A stretch of DNA of 64,000 bases from Proteus mirabilis ATCC 29906 (lineage in GTDB: Bacteria > Pseudomonadota > Gammaproteobacteria > Enterobacterales > Enterobacteriaceae), in assembly GCF_000160755.1 (NCBI RefSeq), contig NZ_GG668576.1, positions 514,332-578,331 of the forward strand, in the 5' to 3' direction. The notes beneath the pieces are model-generated. The model was given only the letters and a program-made list of their open reading frames with translations, was not told where the DNA came from and ran no database searches. This document shows positions 1 to 8,036 of the stretch, in pieces. Each line of letters begins with the position of its first letter. Position 1 is the first letter of the stretch. The position numbers were made by a program, and so were the translations under genes.

Positions 1-105
1 GATCTTAGCCCCTTCAAGCTTTGCAATATAAACAGCGTGTTGTAAAGCCTTTTCGGTTAATTCATCTTCTGAAATATCCACGGGCACTAGAATTGTCTTA
101 TACAT
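1..105 (-). CDS. Universal stress protein, UspA family (partial, N-terminus only)
   Basis: Only the first 35 codons lie in the window; the gene runs off the left edge. The protein begins MYKTILVPVDIS, the first beta strand and nucleotide-binding loop of the UspA fold, where the Asp after ILVP normally contacts ATP. GAGG lies just upstream of the ATG. It is a clear paralogue of the gene at 626-1054, which begins MYKTILVPIDIV and has a very similar leader. This suggests a tandem duplication with a small membrane-protein gene in between. Family members are small cytoplasmic stress proteins (UspF/UspG type); the exact class cannot be set from this fragment. Confidence 0.85.
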   Translation of the reverse strand, partial: MYKTILVPVDISEDELTEKALQHAVYIAKLEGAKI

Positions 106-171
106 AGCAACTCCTCATTATTAATTATCGTCTGTTTGTTATTTTGATTTTTTCAACCAACAGTATGATTG

Positions 172-510
172 CTAATCCTCTTCAAGATGCCATTTATGTA
201 ATTGTCGATGAATAAAAGGGGTCACCACTAATCCAATCGATAAAATAAAAACACACTGAAGAAACAAACCATAAATCGCAATAAAAAAACGCCCTGTTGG
301 TGTTGCAGGCGCAGGCTCTACCGGTTGACCACTTAACATTGATATTGCGTTTAATGAGGACTCCATAAAAGTATGTCCTTCAATAAAATAGAACCCTAGC
401 ACGCCCGGTAATAATCCTAAAAAAAAGAATACAGTACCTATTATATAGTAGCGTAGAATACGTAGAATAAAATGGTCGAGCCTTAAAAGTTCTTGTGTAA
501 ATTTTTCCAT
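172..510 (-). CDS. Small two-helix membrane protein with channel-like pore loop
   Basis: About 112 residues. There are two strongly hydrophobic segments (roughly residues 15-40 and 75-100) separated by a short loop with the order M-E-S-S-L-N-A-I-S-M-L-S-G-Q followed by T-P-T-G-R-F-F. This TM / re-entrant loop / G-R / TM order resembles the Ion_trans_2 pore module of K+ channels. The canonical T-V-G-Y-G selectivity filter is absent and is replaced by a Pro/Ala-rich stretch, so channel function is an inference only. I chose the ATG at 510; the frame extends to a TTG at 534, but that start lacks a ribosome site. The tail is short and charged. It sits between two universal stress protein genes on the same strand, about 67 nt upstream of the partial one. 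Confidence 0.6.
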   Translation of the reverse strand: MEKFTQELLRLDHFILRILRYYIIGTVFFFLGLLPGVLGFYFIEGHTFMESSLNAISMLSGQPVEPAPATPTGRFFIAIYGLFLQCVFILSIGLVVTPFIHRQLHKWHLEED

Positions 511-625
511 CCCATTGACTCTATTAATGCGCAACCCAATGAAAATAATTTAATAATGGTAAAATAGATAATTTAAAAGAGAAAAAATAGGTTATGAAAC
601 CTCATAACCTATTAGCATGTGTCAA

Positions 626-1054
626 TTAACGAACCACTAACACAGAAATATCTGCATAACGAACAACGCCTGCGGCCGTAGAGCCTAATAAATGTGTGCT
701 AATGTTGGGTCTGCGAGAGCCGATAACAATTAAATCTGCTTGAATATCTTTTGCTGTCGTTAAAATTTCATCACGGGGAGAGCCAAAAGTGACAGTGTAA
801 GCCACTTTTTCAGCAGGCAGATCCACCGAATCCACCAACATTTGCATATCATTTTCGGCTTTTACTGTCGCTTTGTCTTTAATTTCGGGATAACCCAGTG
901 AATAAGCATTAATAATGGCTGAAGAGATAGGAAGCACATGGATAAGATGTAAATTAGCTCCTGTTTCTTTGGCTAAATAAACAGCATGGCGTACTGCTTT
1001 ACTGGTTAACTCTTCTTCTACAATATCGATAGGCACTAAAATTGTTTTATACAT
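626..1054 (-). CDS. Universal stress protein, UspA family
   Basis: A 142-residue single-domain Usp protein. It starts MYKTILVPIDI and ends with the family's ATP-binding pattern, G-S-R-R-P-N then S-T-H-L-L-G-S-T-A-A-G-V-V-R-Y-A and a closing V-L-V-V-R strand. This is the G-2x-G-9x-G-S/T type of site found in nucleotide-binding Usps such as UspF and UspG. The start at 1054 is preceded by GAGAGGAGTTATT, a strong ribosome site. An upstream in-frame TTG at 1069 would place that ribosome site inside the coding region, so it is rejected. The role is stress endurance in the cytoplasm, by family. The assignment to F or G is not resolved. Confidence 0.88.
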   Translation of the reverse strand: MYKTILVPIDIVEEELTSKAVRHAVYLAKETGANLHLIHVLPISSAIINAYSLGYPEIKDKATVKAENDMQMLVDSVDLPAEKVAYTVTFGSPRDEILTTAKDIQADLIVIGSRRPNISTHLLGSTAAGVVRYADISVLVVR

Positions 1055-1200
1055 AATAACTCCTCTCAACTCTCCATTTGCCTTAATAGTATCGCAATAA
1101 CCTCAAGATTACTGTGAGTCAATTAACTAAAACCAACCTAATATCAATTATCAATCGGCTTTAAGTATTAATGAGTTACTACAAAAAATAAACTACTCAG

Positions 1201-2091
1201 TTAAAATAAATCAGTGCTGTGCTGTTGGTGGGTTGCCCACATTTGGTTGCGAACCGCACGGATGGTATCAATAAGCTCTGATGCGGTTAATCCTATTGGC
1301 CCTATTCCTTGTTTTATTAATTGGTCTGCGGCAATACCATGTATCCATACGGCACTCGGCACAGCCTCTGCGATTGGCATACCTTGTGCTAAAAAACTTG
1401 CCATGACACCGGTTAATACATCACCGCTCCCTGCTGTCGATAATCCACTGTTCCCTGTTGTATTTACTGTGATATCTCCTTGAGGTGAAGCAATCACCGT
1501 TCCTTGTCCTTTCACTATGGCCCAGCAATGATATTGGCGTGTAATTTCTATTGCAGCTTGTTGACGGTTATTTTGAATATCAGCAACATCACAATGAAGT
1601 AAAGTTGCGGCCTCTTTCGGATGGGGTGTTAATACACAATTAGCGGTTAACTTAGTGTTAATATGCGATAAGTTTAATTGAGCCAATAACACCAGCGCAT
1701 CGGCATCAAAAACATAAGGTATTTTCTCGTTACGTTGTGCTAGTACTGTAGTCAGCAATTGTTCCGAATCAGAGGAGAGCCCTAAACCGCAGCCAATCGC
1801 CCATGCTGATATTTGTGGTTGCTCTAATAATGTTATGGCTGTTTGTAGCATCAGTTCGGGTGCACTATCAATAAAAGGCAGTGGCAATTGTGGTTGTGCA
1901 AAGCCCAAAAAGACTTTACCACACCCTGCTTTAAGCGCACTTTTTCCCGCCAAAACAATCGCACCACTCATGCCTTCTGAGCTGCCGATAATGGCTAATG
2001 TACCAAAAGTGCCTTTATGTGTATTTCCCATATTTCGCTGAGCGAGTGCAGGATAGTGAGATATTGCTTGTAATAGTTGCTCTCTGTTCAT
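1201..2091 (-). CDS. nnrD: Stand-alone ADP/ATP-dependent NAD(P)H-hydrate dehydratase (YjeF C-terminal domain)
   Basis: 296 residues of the ribokinase-like CARKD fold. It repairs hydrated NADH/NADPH using ADP or ATP. Visible hallmarks are G-S-S-E-G-M-S-G-A near residue 36, V-L-T-P-H-P-K-E near residue 155, and the catalytic/phosphate loop S-T-A-G-S-G-D-V-L-T-G near residue 220. In E. coli this domain is the C-terminal half of a roughly 515-residue bifunctional protein whose N-terminal half is the epimerase. No epimerase domain is present here and none is encoded next door. Start: GAGGAATAATAG precedes the ATG. It may be a second dehydratase in addition to a full-length Nnr elsewhere in the genome, which I cannot check. 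Confidence 0.85.
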   Translation of the reverse strand: MNREQLLQAISHYPALAQRNMGNTHKGTFGTLAIIGSSEGMSGAIVLAGKSALKAGCGKVFLGFAQPQLPLPFIDSAPELMLQTAITLLEQPQISAWAIGCGLGLSSDSEQLLTTVLAQRNEKIPYVFDADALVLLAQLNLSHINTKLTANCVLTPHPKEAATLLHCDVADIQNNRQQAAIEITRQYHCWAIVKGQGTVIASPQGDITVNTTGNSGLSTAGSGDVLTGVMASFLAQGMPIAEAVPSAVWIHGIAADQLIKQGIGPIGLTASELIDTIRAVRNQMWATHQQHSTDLF

Positions 2092-2381
2092 CTATTATTC
2101 CTCATATTCCTCACCTTTTATTGCTGAGTGTTTATTTTTATATCAAACCGCATTAAACGGTAATGGCTAATTTAAAGTATAGCGTGATATCGATGACATA
2201 ATCATAATAAGAGTGTGCTAGCGGAAATGATTTCTTATCTACTATTTGTTTATTCGTTTTATTCATTTATTTCTTTTATGGGCGATAAGAAAAGCTATTC
2301 ATACCAGATGAATACAATGTTATTCTGTTACTAGGCATTATTTTTAGGTTAATAAACAAACGATATAAAGGGAAATTCACC

Positions 2382-2603
2382 ATGAATGAGAAGTTTAAAA
2401 CACAAGCAGATGTTGAAACATTAGCGCAAGAAGTTGCATGCCTAAAAACGCTTATGACTTATATGTTAAAAGCATTAGGTCAAGCAGATGCTGGACGCGT
2501 TATCTTAAATATTGAGCGAGCTATTTCCGAAGTTGCTGATGAACAACAAGCAGAAACCTTCCGCAACACATTAAACCAAATTAAAACAGCTTATCGTCAA
2601 TAA
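2382..2603 (+). CDS. yecF: YecF family protein (DUF2594)
   Basis: 73 residues, almost the same length as E. coli YecF. The central C-L-K-T-L-M-T-Y-M-L-K-A-L then G-Q-A-D-A-G-R-V segment and the ending I-K-T-A-Y-R-Q match that family closely from memory. The protein should be helical and cytoplasmic, with no signal peptide or membrane segment. GGGAAATTCACC precedes the ATG. It is a single-gene unit; a strong terminator lies about 145 nt downstream at 2747. Its function is not known to me. Confidence 0.85.
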   Translation: MNEKFKTQADVETLAQEVACLKTLMTYMLKALGQADAGRVILNIERAISEVADEQQAETFRNTLNQIKTAYRQ

Positions 2604-2746
2604 TGATATTGACGTCATCAAAGTGCAATTGCGCATGATTTTAATTTATTGTCGCTTCTTTTTGTGCTGCACAAATAAGCAAAAAGTAAATCTGAAAAGT
2701 CTATATACTTAATTCCGAAATAAACCATTCTTTATTCATTTAACTG
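2604..2746 (+). other. Untranslated stretch between yecF and its terminator
   Basis: This 143-nt stretch carries no gene but ends in a strong intrinsic terminator. It includes TGACGTCA just after the stop codon and a possible -10 hexamer TATACT at 2704-2709 without a convincing -35. It may be a long 3' UTR or a source of a short 3'-derived RNA. I see no direct proof of either. Confidence 0.3.
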
Positions 2747-2777
2747 CCCCTCTATTGTTATAGAGGGGATTTTTTTA
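2747..2777 (+). terminator. Intrinsic terminator downstream of yecF
   Basis: The stem CCCCTCTA (2747-2754) pairs with TAGAGGGG (2761-2768) around a short loop and is followed by ATTTTTTT. Confidence 0.85.
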
Positions 2778-2880
2778 TCTGTAATAAATAACTAATGTTA
2801 ATCCTATTCTGATTTAACGCTATATGGGTTTATATGTTACACTTACAGTGTACGCACCAAAATAAACCATGAGGCTTATA

Positions 2881-3243
2881 ATGAAACCACTTCTGTTATC
2901 CCTGCTTTTACTTCCTGCTGTTGCATTTGCTAACCCAAGTAAAATGGCTGAAGATTATTGCAATACATTCAAAGATATCTCAGTAAAAGCTTATGATACT
3001 AATGAAGCGCCTGAGAAAATCGCCAAAGACGCATTAGCAACATTGAAATCTCAAAACTTTGATTTTGCAAAACTAGATGCAACGGAAGCTGATTTTTCTA
3101 ATGGCACCGTTGAAGTTGTTAAATCTTTACGTGATGCAAAAGCAGAAATTGGTTCACGTGAAGAGTTCCAAGAAGGCTTAACGCAAATTGTTGCGGCATG
3201 TAAAATTCAAATGGATTCTGTTTTACAAGAGCAGAAAAAATAA
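2881..3243 (+). CDS. Small exported protein of unknown function
   Basis: 120 residues. It has a classic Sec signal peptide, MKPLLLSLLLLPAVAFA, with likely cleavage after A-F-A, leaving a roughly 100-residue acidic, helical mature protein. Two cysteines (in E-D-Y-C-N and A-A-C-K) could form one periplasmic disulfide. I do not recognise the family. The ATG at 2881 has TGAGG about 7 nt upstream; the in-frame ATG at 2869 overlaps that ribosome site and is less likely. It is a single-gene unit with its own terminator. The likely location is periplasm, or outer surface if further processed. No lipobox is present. Confidence 0.7.
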   Translation: MKPLLLSLLLLPAVAFANPSKMAEDYCNTFKDISVKAYDTNEAPEKIAKDALATLKSQNFDFAKLDATEADFSNGTVEVVKSLRDAKAEIGSREEFQEGLTQIVAACKIQMDSVLQEQKK

Positions 3244-3280
3244 TCCATTGACTGCCTTAAATGATTAAGCGCAGAGTCCA

Positions 3281-3309
3281 AGGAGCAGAAATAATCCTGC
3301 TCTTTTTTT
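3281..3309 (+). terminator. Intrinsic terminator after the small exported protein gene
   Basis: GAGCAG (3283-3288) pairs with CTGCTC (3297-3302) and is followed by a run of seven T. Confidence 0.8.
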
Positions 3310-3458
3310 ATTAATCCCCCTATTTCATTTCTTACGTTTAACCCTGCTAACTTTTCCCTGCCGCTATTTATTGTGCATGATAGTATCCATCTATTGCGAT
3401 TAAGGTTTATAATACTTTAGTAAATAATCATTAGAACTGGCCATAACAAGGAGATATT

Positions 3459-4436
3459 GTGAGCAACGAACAATCCATCCAGCGATTAAGAAGACTACGC
3501 CAGTCAGAGAACCTGCGCGCGCTGTTTCAAGAAACGACACTCAGCAAAAATGATCTAGCCCTACCTATTTTCGTTGAAGAAGGCTTAGAGGATTATCAGC
3601 CGATCAAAAGTATGCCAGGTGTGGTACGTATTCCTGAAAAACGCCTTGCTTATGAAATTGAGCGTATCGCTAAAGCGGGTATCAAAACGGTCATGACCTT
3701 TGGTGTCTCACACCATCTTGATGAAACAGGTAGCGATGCTTGGAAAAGCGACGGTCTAGTTTCTCGCATGTCTCGTATTTGTAAAGATGCTGTACCAGAA
3801 ATGATTGTTATGTCAGATACTTGTTTCTGTGAATATACTTCACATGGGCACTGTGGCGTTTTACATGGTGAACATGTCGATAATGATGAAACTATCCATA
3901 ATTTAGGTCTACAGGCGGTTGCCGCCGCACAAGCTGGTGCTGATTTTATTGCTCCCTCTGCCGCAATGGATGGTCAAGTTGCCGCTATTCGTGCTGCCTT
4001 AGATAAAGCAGGATTTACCGATACCGGTATTGTTTCCTACTCAACTAAATTTGCCTCTGCATTATATGGTCCATTCCGTGATGCTGCTGGCTCTCGCTTA
4101 ATTGGTGATCGTAAAACATATCAAATGAATCCGATGAATCGTCGGGAAGCTATCCGCGAATCATTGATTGATGAGCAAGAAGGTGCGGATATGTTAATGG
4201 TTAAGCCTGCTGGTGCTTATTTAGATATTATTCGTGATGTTCGTGAACGTACACTATTACCGTTAGCAGCCTACCAAATTAGTGGGGAGTATGCGCAAAT
4301 CAAATTTGCTGCATTAGCGGGTGCTATCGATGAAGATCGCGTGGTAATGGAAACACTAGGCTCCATTAAACGCGCAGGTGCTGATTTAATTCTCTCTTAC
4401 TTTGCGCTTGATTTAGCAGAAAGAAATCTACTTTAA
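3459..4436 (+). CDS. hemB: Delta-aminolevulinic acid dehydratase (porphobilinogen synthase)
   Basis: 325 residues, normal family length. It condenses two 5-aminolevulinate molecules to porphobilinogen, the second common step of haem and sirohaem synthesis, in the cytoplasm. The zinc-site cysteines are C122, C124 and C132 in [14 protein letters not shown]. The two Schiff-base lysines are K197 in S-Y-S-T-K-F-A-S and K249 in L-M-V-K-P-A-G-A-Y. The start is GTG at 3459, preceded by AAGGAG at good spacing. It is monocistronic, with a hairpin about 95 nt downstream. The pathway feeds CysG, encoded at 31-32.6 kb in this window. Confidence 0.97.
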   Translation: MSNEQSIQRLRRLRQSENLRALFQETTLSKNDLALPIFVEEGLEDYQPIKSMPGVVRIPEKRLAYEIERIAKAGIKTVMTFGVSHHLDETGSDAWKSDGLVSRMSRICKDAVPEMIVMSDTCFCEYTSHGHCGVLHGEHVDNDETIHNLGLQAVAAAQAGADFIAPSAAMDGQVAAIRAALDKAGFTDTGIVSYSTKFASALYGPFRDAAGSRLIGDRKTYQMNPMNRREAIRESLIDEQEGADMLMVKPAGAYLDIIRDVRERTLLPLAAYQISGEYAQIKFAALAGAIDEDRVVMETLGSIKRAGADLILSYFALDLAERNLL

Positions 4437-4530
4437 TCACCCTTGTATCTAGATGACACGTGAATAGATCACTAAGAATCTTCAGTATATGACTAACCCC
4501 ACCACTAAAAACATGGCGGTTAGATACGCT

Positions 4531-4568
4531 AAATACTTCAAGTTATAACGATAATTTGAAGTATTTTT
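4531..4568 (+). terminator. Hairpin with T-run between hemB and the HIT gene
   Basis: AAATACTTCAA (4531-4541) pairs with TTGAAGTATTT (4556-4566), followed by further T residues. It lies only 22 nt before the next start codon, so the HIT gene promoter would overlap it or transcription must read through it. The arm sequence resembles short dispersed repeats containing ATACTTCAAG in related genera. Confidence 0.6.
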
Positions 4569-4590
4569 CACCCTATATTATGAGGCGACT

Positions 4591-5055
4591 ATGGATAACT
4601 GTATTTTCTGTCAAATTGTAGCGGGAAAAGCACCTTGCCATAAAATTTGGGAGGATGAACATCATCTTGCGTTTCTTTCAATCTTCCCTAATACCAAGGG
4701 TTTTACGGTTGTTATTCCGAAAAAACACTATCCAAGTTATGCTTTTGATTTAAGCGATGAAGCCTTAGCGTTATTGATCATTGCCACTAAAAAAGTGGCA
4801 AAAATCCTAGATAAAACATTCCCAGATGTGTCACGCACGGGGATGTTTTTTGAAGGTTTTGGCGTTGATCATGTTCATAGCAAACTCAGCCCAATGCACG
4901 GTACGGGTGATATGACAAAATGGGCGCCCATTGAAAACAAACAAAAGGTTTTCTTTGATAACTACCCTGGCTACCTTTCATCTCATGATTTTGAGCGCGC
5001 AAATGATGAGGAATTAGCGCAATTAGCTGCGCTTATTCGCCAAAATAGTCAGTAA
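4591..5055 (+). CDS. HIT family protein with variant histidine motif
   Basis: 154 residues. The N-terminal C-I-F-C-Q-I-V-A-G-K-A-P pattern and the P-N-T-K-G-F-T-V-V-I-P-K-K-H strand are typical of Hint/HIT nucleotide hydrolases, which act on AMP- or GMP-linked substrates. The triad region reads D-H-V-H-S-K-L-S-P-M-H (from residue 93), so two histidines of H-x-H-x-H are present and the third position is Lys (K98). The downstream His may or may not compensate. The catalytic histidine of the family is normally the middle one, which is kept. GAGGCG precedes the ATG. Substrate unknown; cytoplasmic. It is convergent with codA. Confidence 0.8.
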   Translation: MDNCIFCQIVAGKAPCHKIWEDEHHLAFLSIFPNTKGFTVVIPKKHYPSYAFDLSDEALALLIIATKKVAKILDKTFPDVSRTGMFFEGFGVDHVHSKLSPMHGTGDMTKWAPIENKQKVFFDNYPGYLSSHDFERANDEELAQLAALIRQNSQ

Positions 5056-5082
5056 TTGATCCAGCCATAATAAACTAATAGC

Positions 5083-5117
5083 AATAACGGATAAGCATTT
5101 ATTACTTATCCGTTATT
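5083..5117. terminator. Stem-loop between convergent HIT gene and codA
   Basis: A 13-bp perfect stem, AATAACGGATAAG (5083-5095) with CTTATCCGTTATT (5105-5117) and a 9-nt loop. T-runs are weak on both sides, so it is a probable but not classical bidirectional terminator. Confidence 0.6.
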
Positions 5118-5140
5118 AGTTAATATTGCACAATTATTCT

Positions 5141-6418
5141 TTATTTATACGTAATTGGCGTTGGCTTAGCTAACATAATTTCTGTCTTAGCCGGCTCAGT
5201 TTGTGCAATCACTTTACCGTGACGAATAGAGTAACGTACAGGGACTTGGCGACGTAAAGCATCAAAACCATTTTCAGCAGGAAGAATAATAAAGTTAGCA
5301 CTATTACCGACTTCCACACCATAATCCGTTAATGCCAATGTTTTTGCACTATTATGACTGATAAGTTGTAATCCATTATCAATTTGCCCATAGCCCATTA
5401 ACTGACAAACATGTAACCCCATATGCAGCACTTGTAGCATATTTGCTGTACCTAATGGATACCATGGATCAAAGACATCGTCATGACCAAAGCAAACATT
5501 AATACCACTCGCTAACATCTCTTTGACACGGGTGATCCCCCGACGTTTTGGATAACTATCAAAACGCCCTTGCAAATGGATATTCACTAATGGATTGGCT
5601 ACAAAATTAATGCCTGACATTTTTAATAAACGAAATAAACGCGAAGTATAAGCGCCATTATAAGAGTGCATAGCGGTTGTATGACTTGCTGTCACCCGTG
5701 AGCCGATATTTTCTTTATGTGCTAATGCAGCAACGGTTTCAACAAAACGCGATTGTTCATCATCAATTTCATCACAATGCACATCAATAAGTCGATCGTA
5801 TTTCAGCGCTAATGCGAAGGTTTTATGTAGTGACTCCACGCCATACTCACGGGTAAATTCAAAGTGCGGGATTGCCCCCACAACATCCGCACCTAATTTC
5901 AAGGCCTCTTCTAATAATGCTTCGCCATTAGGGTAAGATAATATCCCTTCTTGGGGAAATGCCACAATTTGTAAATCAACCCAAGGTTTGACTTCTTGTT
6001 TGACTTCTAACATGGCTTTTAAAGCCGTTAACGATGCATCAGAAACATCAACATGGGTTCTTACATGCTGAATACCATTGGCGATTTGCCATTGTAATGT
6101 TTGCCACGCCCGTTGTTTAACATCATCATGGGTGAGTAATGCTTTTCTTTCTGCCCAACGCTCAATACCTTCAAATAAGGTTCCAGATTGATTCCAGTTT
6201 GGCTGCCCTGCTGTCTGCGTGGTGTCTAAATGTATATGAGGTTCAACAAAAGGAGCGTGAACCAATCCACCTTGTGCATCTAACCCTTGGGGATGAAAAT
6301 CGCTTTGCGGTTGTGGCTCAATGGCTGCAATCTGGTTATTTTTAACTGTAATGCGCCATAAACCTTCTTTTCCAGCTAAACGAGCATGATTAATTTGTTC
6401 TATATTTTTACCCAGCAT
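5141..6418 (-). CDS. codA: Cytosine deaminase
   Basis: 425 residues; E. coli CodA is about 427 and is very similar over its length. It hydrolyses cytosine to uracil and ammonia for pyrimidine salvage, in the cytoplasm. Amidohydrolase metal and catalytic residues are visible: [24 protein letters not shown] and G-H-D-D-V-F-D. It is translated from an ATG that overlaps the end of codB by 11 nt, so the two genes are coupled. A hairpin follows the stop codon. No anomaly seen. Confidence 0.97.
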   Translation of the reverse strand: MLGKNIEQINHARLAGKEGLWRITVKNNQIAAIEPQPQSDFHPQGLDAQGGLVHAPFVEPHIHLDTTQTAGQPNWNQSGTLFEGIERWAERKALLTHDDVKQRAWQTLQWQIANGIQHVRTHVDVSDASLTALKAMLEVKQEVKPWVDLQIVAFPQEGILSYPNGEALLEEALKLGADVVGAIPHFEFTREYGVESLHKTFALALKYDRLIDVHCDEIDDEQSRFVETVAALAHKENIGSRVTASHTTAMHSYNGAYTSRLFRLLKMSGINFVANPLVNIHLQGRFDSYPKRRGITRVKEMLASGINVCFGHDDVFDPWYPLGTANMLQVLHMGLHVCQLMGYGQIDNGLQLISHNSAKTLALTDYGVEVGNSANFIILPAENGFDALRRQVPVRYSIRHGKVIAQTEPAKTEIMLAKPTPITYK

Positions 6419-7658
6419 GACTTATCTCCGCTTGTCGAGCTGTACGACGATTTAATATTGGATTTAATACCGCGAAACTGATTGCGCCACCTAATACGGC
6501 ATTAACAGGTACGATCCCTGGTAACCAGTGACCGGCAGCAATACCGATAGCCACAGCAAGTAAGGCTACCCAGTTCACATTTTGCATCTTGTCAGCGTTG
6601 AATTGATTATACCGCGCTCTATTCATCAGATAATCTGCAATAATAACGCCACCTACAGGAGGGATCGCCGCGGATAGAAAGGTTAACCAACCAACAAAAT
6701 TATTATAAAGCCATAGCGCACACAATGTGCCGATAATGCCATTAACCACAGATAATTTTTTACTGGATAACCCTGTGATATTGGCAAAACCTAACCCTGA
6801 TGCATATAACGCATTATCATTGGTCGTCCAGATATTTAAACCTAATACAATGATCGCCGGCAGTAATAAACCTTGCGCTATCATCACATCGGAAATATCC
6901 GCCATGCCTAATGATGCCGCTCCCGCAGCACCAAAGACAAACATCAAAGTATTTCCTAAGAAAAAAGCCACAATAGCGACAATCACGGCAATTTTAGGGT
7001 TACGTCCAAAACGAACAAAATCCGCCGTTAATGTACCGGCACTGATAAAAGAGCCTACCACCATGGCAAGGGCTAAATTAAAATCGAGTTGTTCGGCAGG
7101 CTTCACTGCCATTAGTGTATTAAGCCCTCCCATATCATGTACCGCAAGATATACCGAGTAACTTCCTAGGATAGCAATAGCAGGAACCGCAATAATGGAG
7201 AGGATAGTTAATGCAGAGATACCAAAAAACACGGTGATAGTCATTAAAATTCCTGATATTGCAATCAGGAGATTAATATCAATCCCCGTGGCTTTACCAA
7301 CGGGAATAGCAAACATCGCAACACCGACACCAAACCAACCGACTTGTGTACCACCGAGTAAAAATGAGGGAAGCCAAGAGCCTTTAATACCAAAAGAGTA
7401 ACGAGCAAGAAGATGAGTGGTGAGACCTGTTTTAGAACCAATAAAACCAAGAAATGCGGTGTAAATACCAAGGAGAAGATTACCGACAAGAACTGCGAGG
7501 AAGAAATCATTAAAGGAGAGACCAGTACCAAGAGCGCCGCCAGTCCACATACTGGCTGAAAAAAACGTTAATCCCAACATCACAAAGGTTAACGCTAATC
7601 CACCCTTTCTTGCGGATATGGGCACCGGGCCCTGACTATAATTGTTGTCCTGAGACAC
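6408..7658 (-). CDS. codB: Cytosine permease
   Basis: 416 residues of an NCS1-family inner-membrane transporter with about 12 hydrophobic helices. It imports cytosine for CodA. The start [14 protein letters not shown] matches the E. coli N-terminus almost exactly, which fixes the GTG start at 7658, preceded by AGGGGGTTAAA. It is the first gene of the codBA operon. A PurR box and a promoter lie about 45-80 nt upstream. Confidence 0.96.
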   Translation of the reverse strand: MSQDNNYSQGPVPISARKGGLALTFVMLGLTFFSASMWTGGALGTGLSFNDFFLAVLVGNLLLGIYTAFLGFIGSKTGLTTHLLARYSFGIKGSWLPSFLLGGTQVGWFGVGVAMFAIPVGKATGIDINLLIAISGILMTITVFFGISALTILSIIAVPAIAILGSYSVYLAVHDMGGLNTLMAVKPAEQLDFNLALAMVVGSFISAGTLTADFVRFGRNPKIAVIVAIVAFFLGNTLMFVFGAAGAASLGMADISDVMIAQGLLLPAIIVLGLNIWTTNDNALYASGLGFANITGLSSKKLSVVNGIIGTLCALWLYNNFVGWLTFLSAAIPPVGGVIIADYLMNRARYNQFNADKMQNVNWVALLAVAIGIAAGHWLPGIVPVNAVLGGAISFAVLNPILNRRTARQAEISHAG

Positions 7659-7700
7659 TTTAACCCCCTATTCATTTCACCAGGCCAAAAAATCTGACGC

Positions 7701-7728
7701 ATTCTATCGGCATAAAAATTTTATGCAA
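7701..7728 (-). promoter_or_regulatory. Predicted codBA promoter
   Basis: Reading leftward, TTGCAT (complement of 7723-7728) is separated by 16 nt from TAGAAT (complement of 7701-7706). The -35 overlaps the PurR box, which fits repression by blocking RNA polymerase. Confidence 0.6.
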
Positions 7729-7738
7729 ACGTTTTCGT
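7723..7738. promoter_or_regulatory. PurR operator upstream of codBA
   Basis: ATGCAAACGTTTTCGT is a near-perfect match to the purine repressor consensus ACGCAAACGTTTNCGT. E. coli codBA is PurR-regulated, so the site and its position over the -35 are both expected. Confidence 0.88.
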
Positions 7739-7988
7739 ACTCTGTTTATGATAATTAATGGGATCGGTGATAGAAAAAAAATTGATATATCTCACATCAA
7801 TCCTGATGTTATGGTTGTTTTACTTGAGTCACTCGACTTATTTAAAATGATTGTAAAAAGGAGATTGCTTTAGAAATATTTATGATAACAATGGAAAGTT
7901 CATAATCATTTAATTATGAAAAAATACATAAATAATATTTAATAAAAAATAAAATAATAACGAAAAAAGAAGCTTTACTTTCAGTCAC
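7739..7988. other. AT-rich spacer between codB and betA
   Basis: Beyond the codB control region and the betA terminator, this stretch is AT-rich with no open frame or repeat that I can support. Confidence 0.5.
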
Positions 7989-8014
7989 AAAAAAGAGGAA
8001 TTTTCATTCCTCTT
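7989..8014 (-). terminator. Intrinsic terminator of the betIBA operon
   Basis: AAGAGGAAT (7993-8001) pairs with ATTCCTCTT (8006-8014). On the minus strand the stem is followed by a T-run (A residues 7989-7994 on the plus strand). It lies 23 nt past the betA stop. Confidence 0.85.
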
Positions 8015-8036
8015 GACTATTGTTTTGATAAGTTAA

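Noticed and set aside
6727-7161. 144-codon open frame opposite codB
   Set aside because: It lies wholly within a well-matched gene on the other strand, has no ribosome site and its composition mirrors the antisense of a membrane protein.
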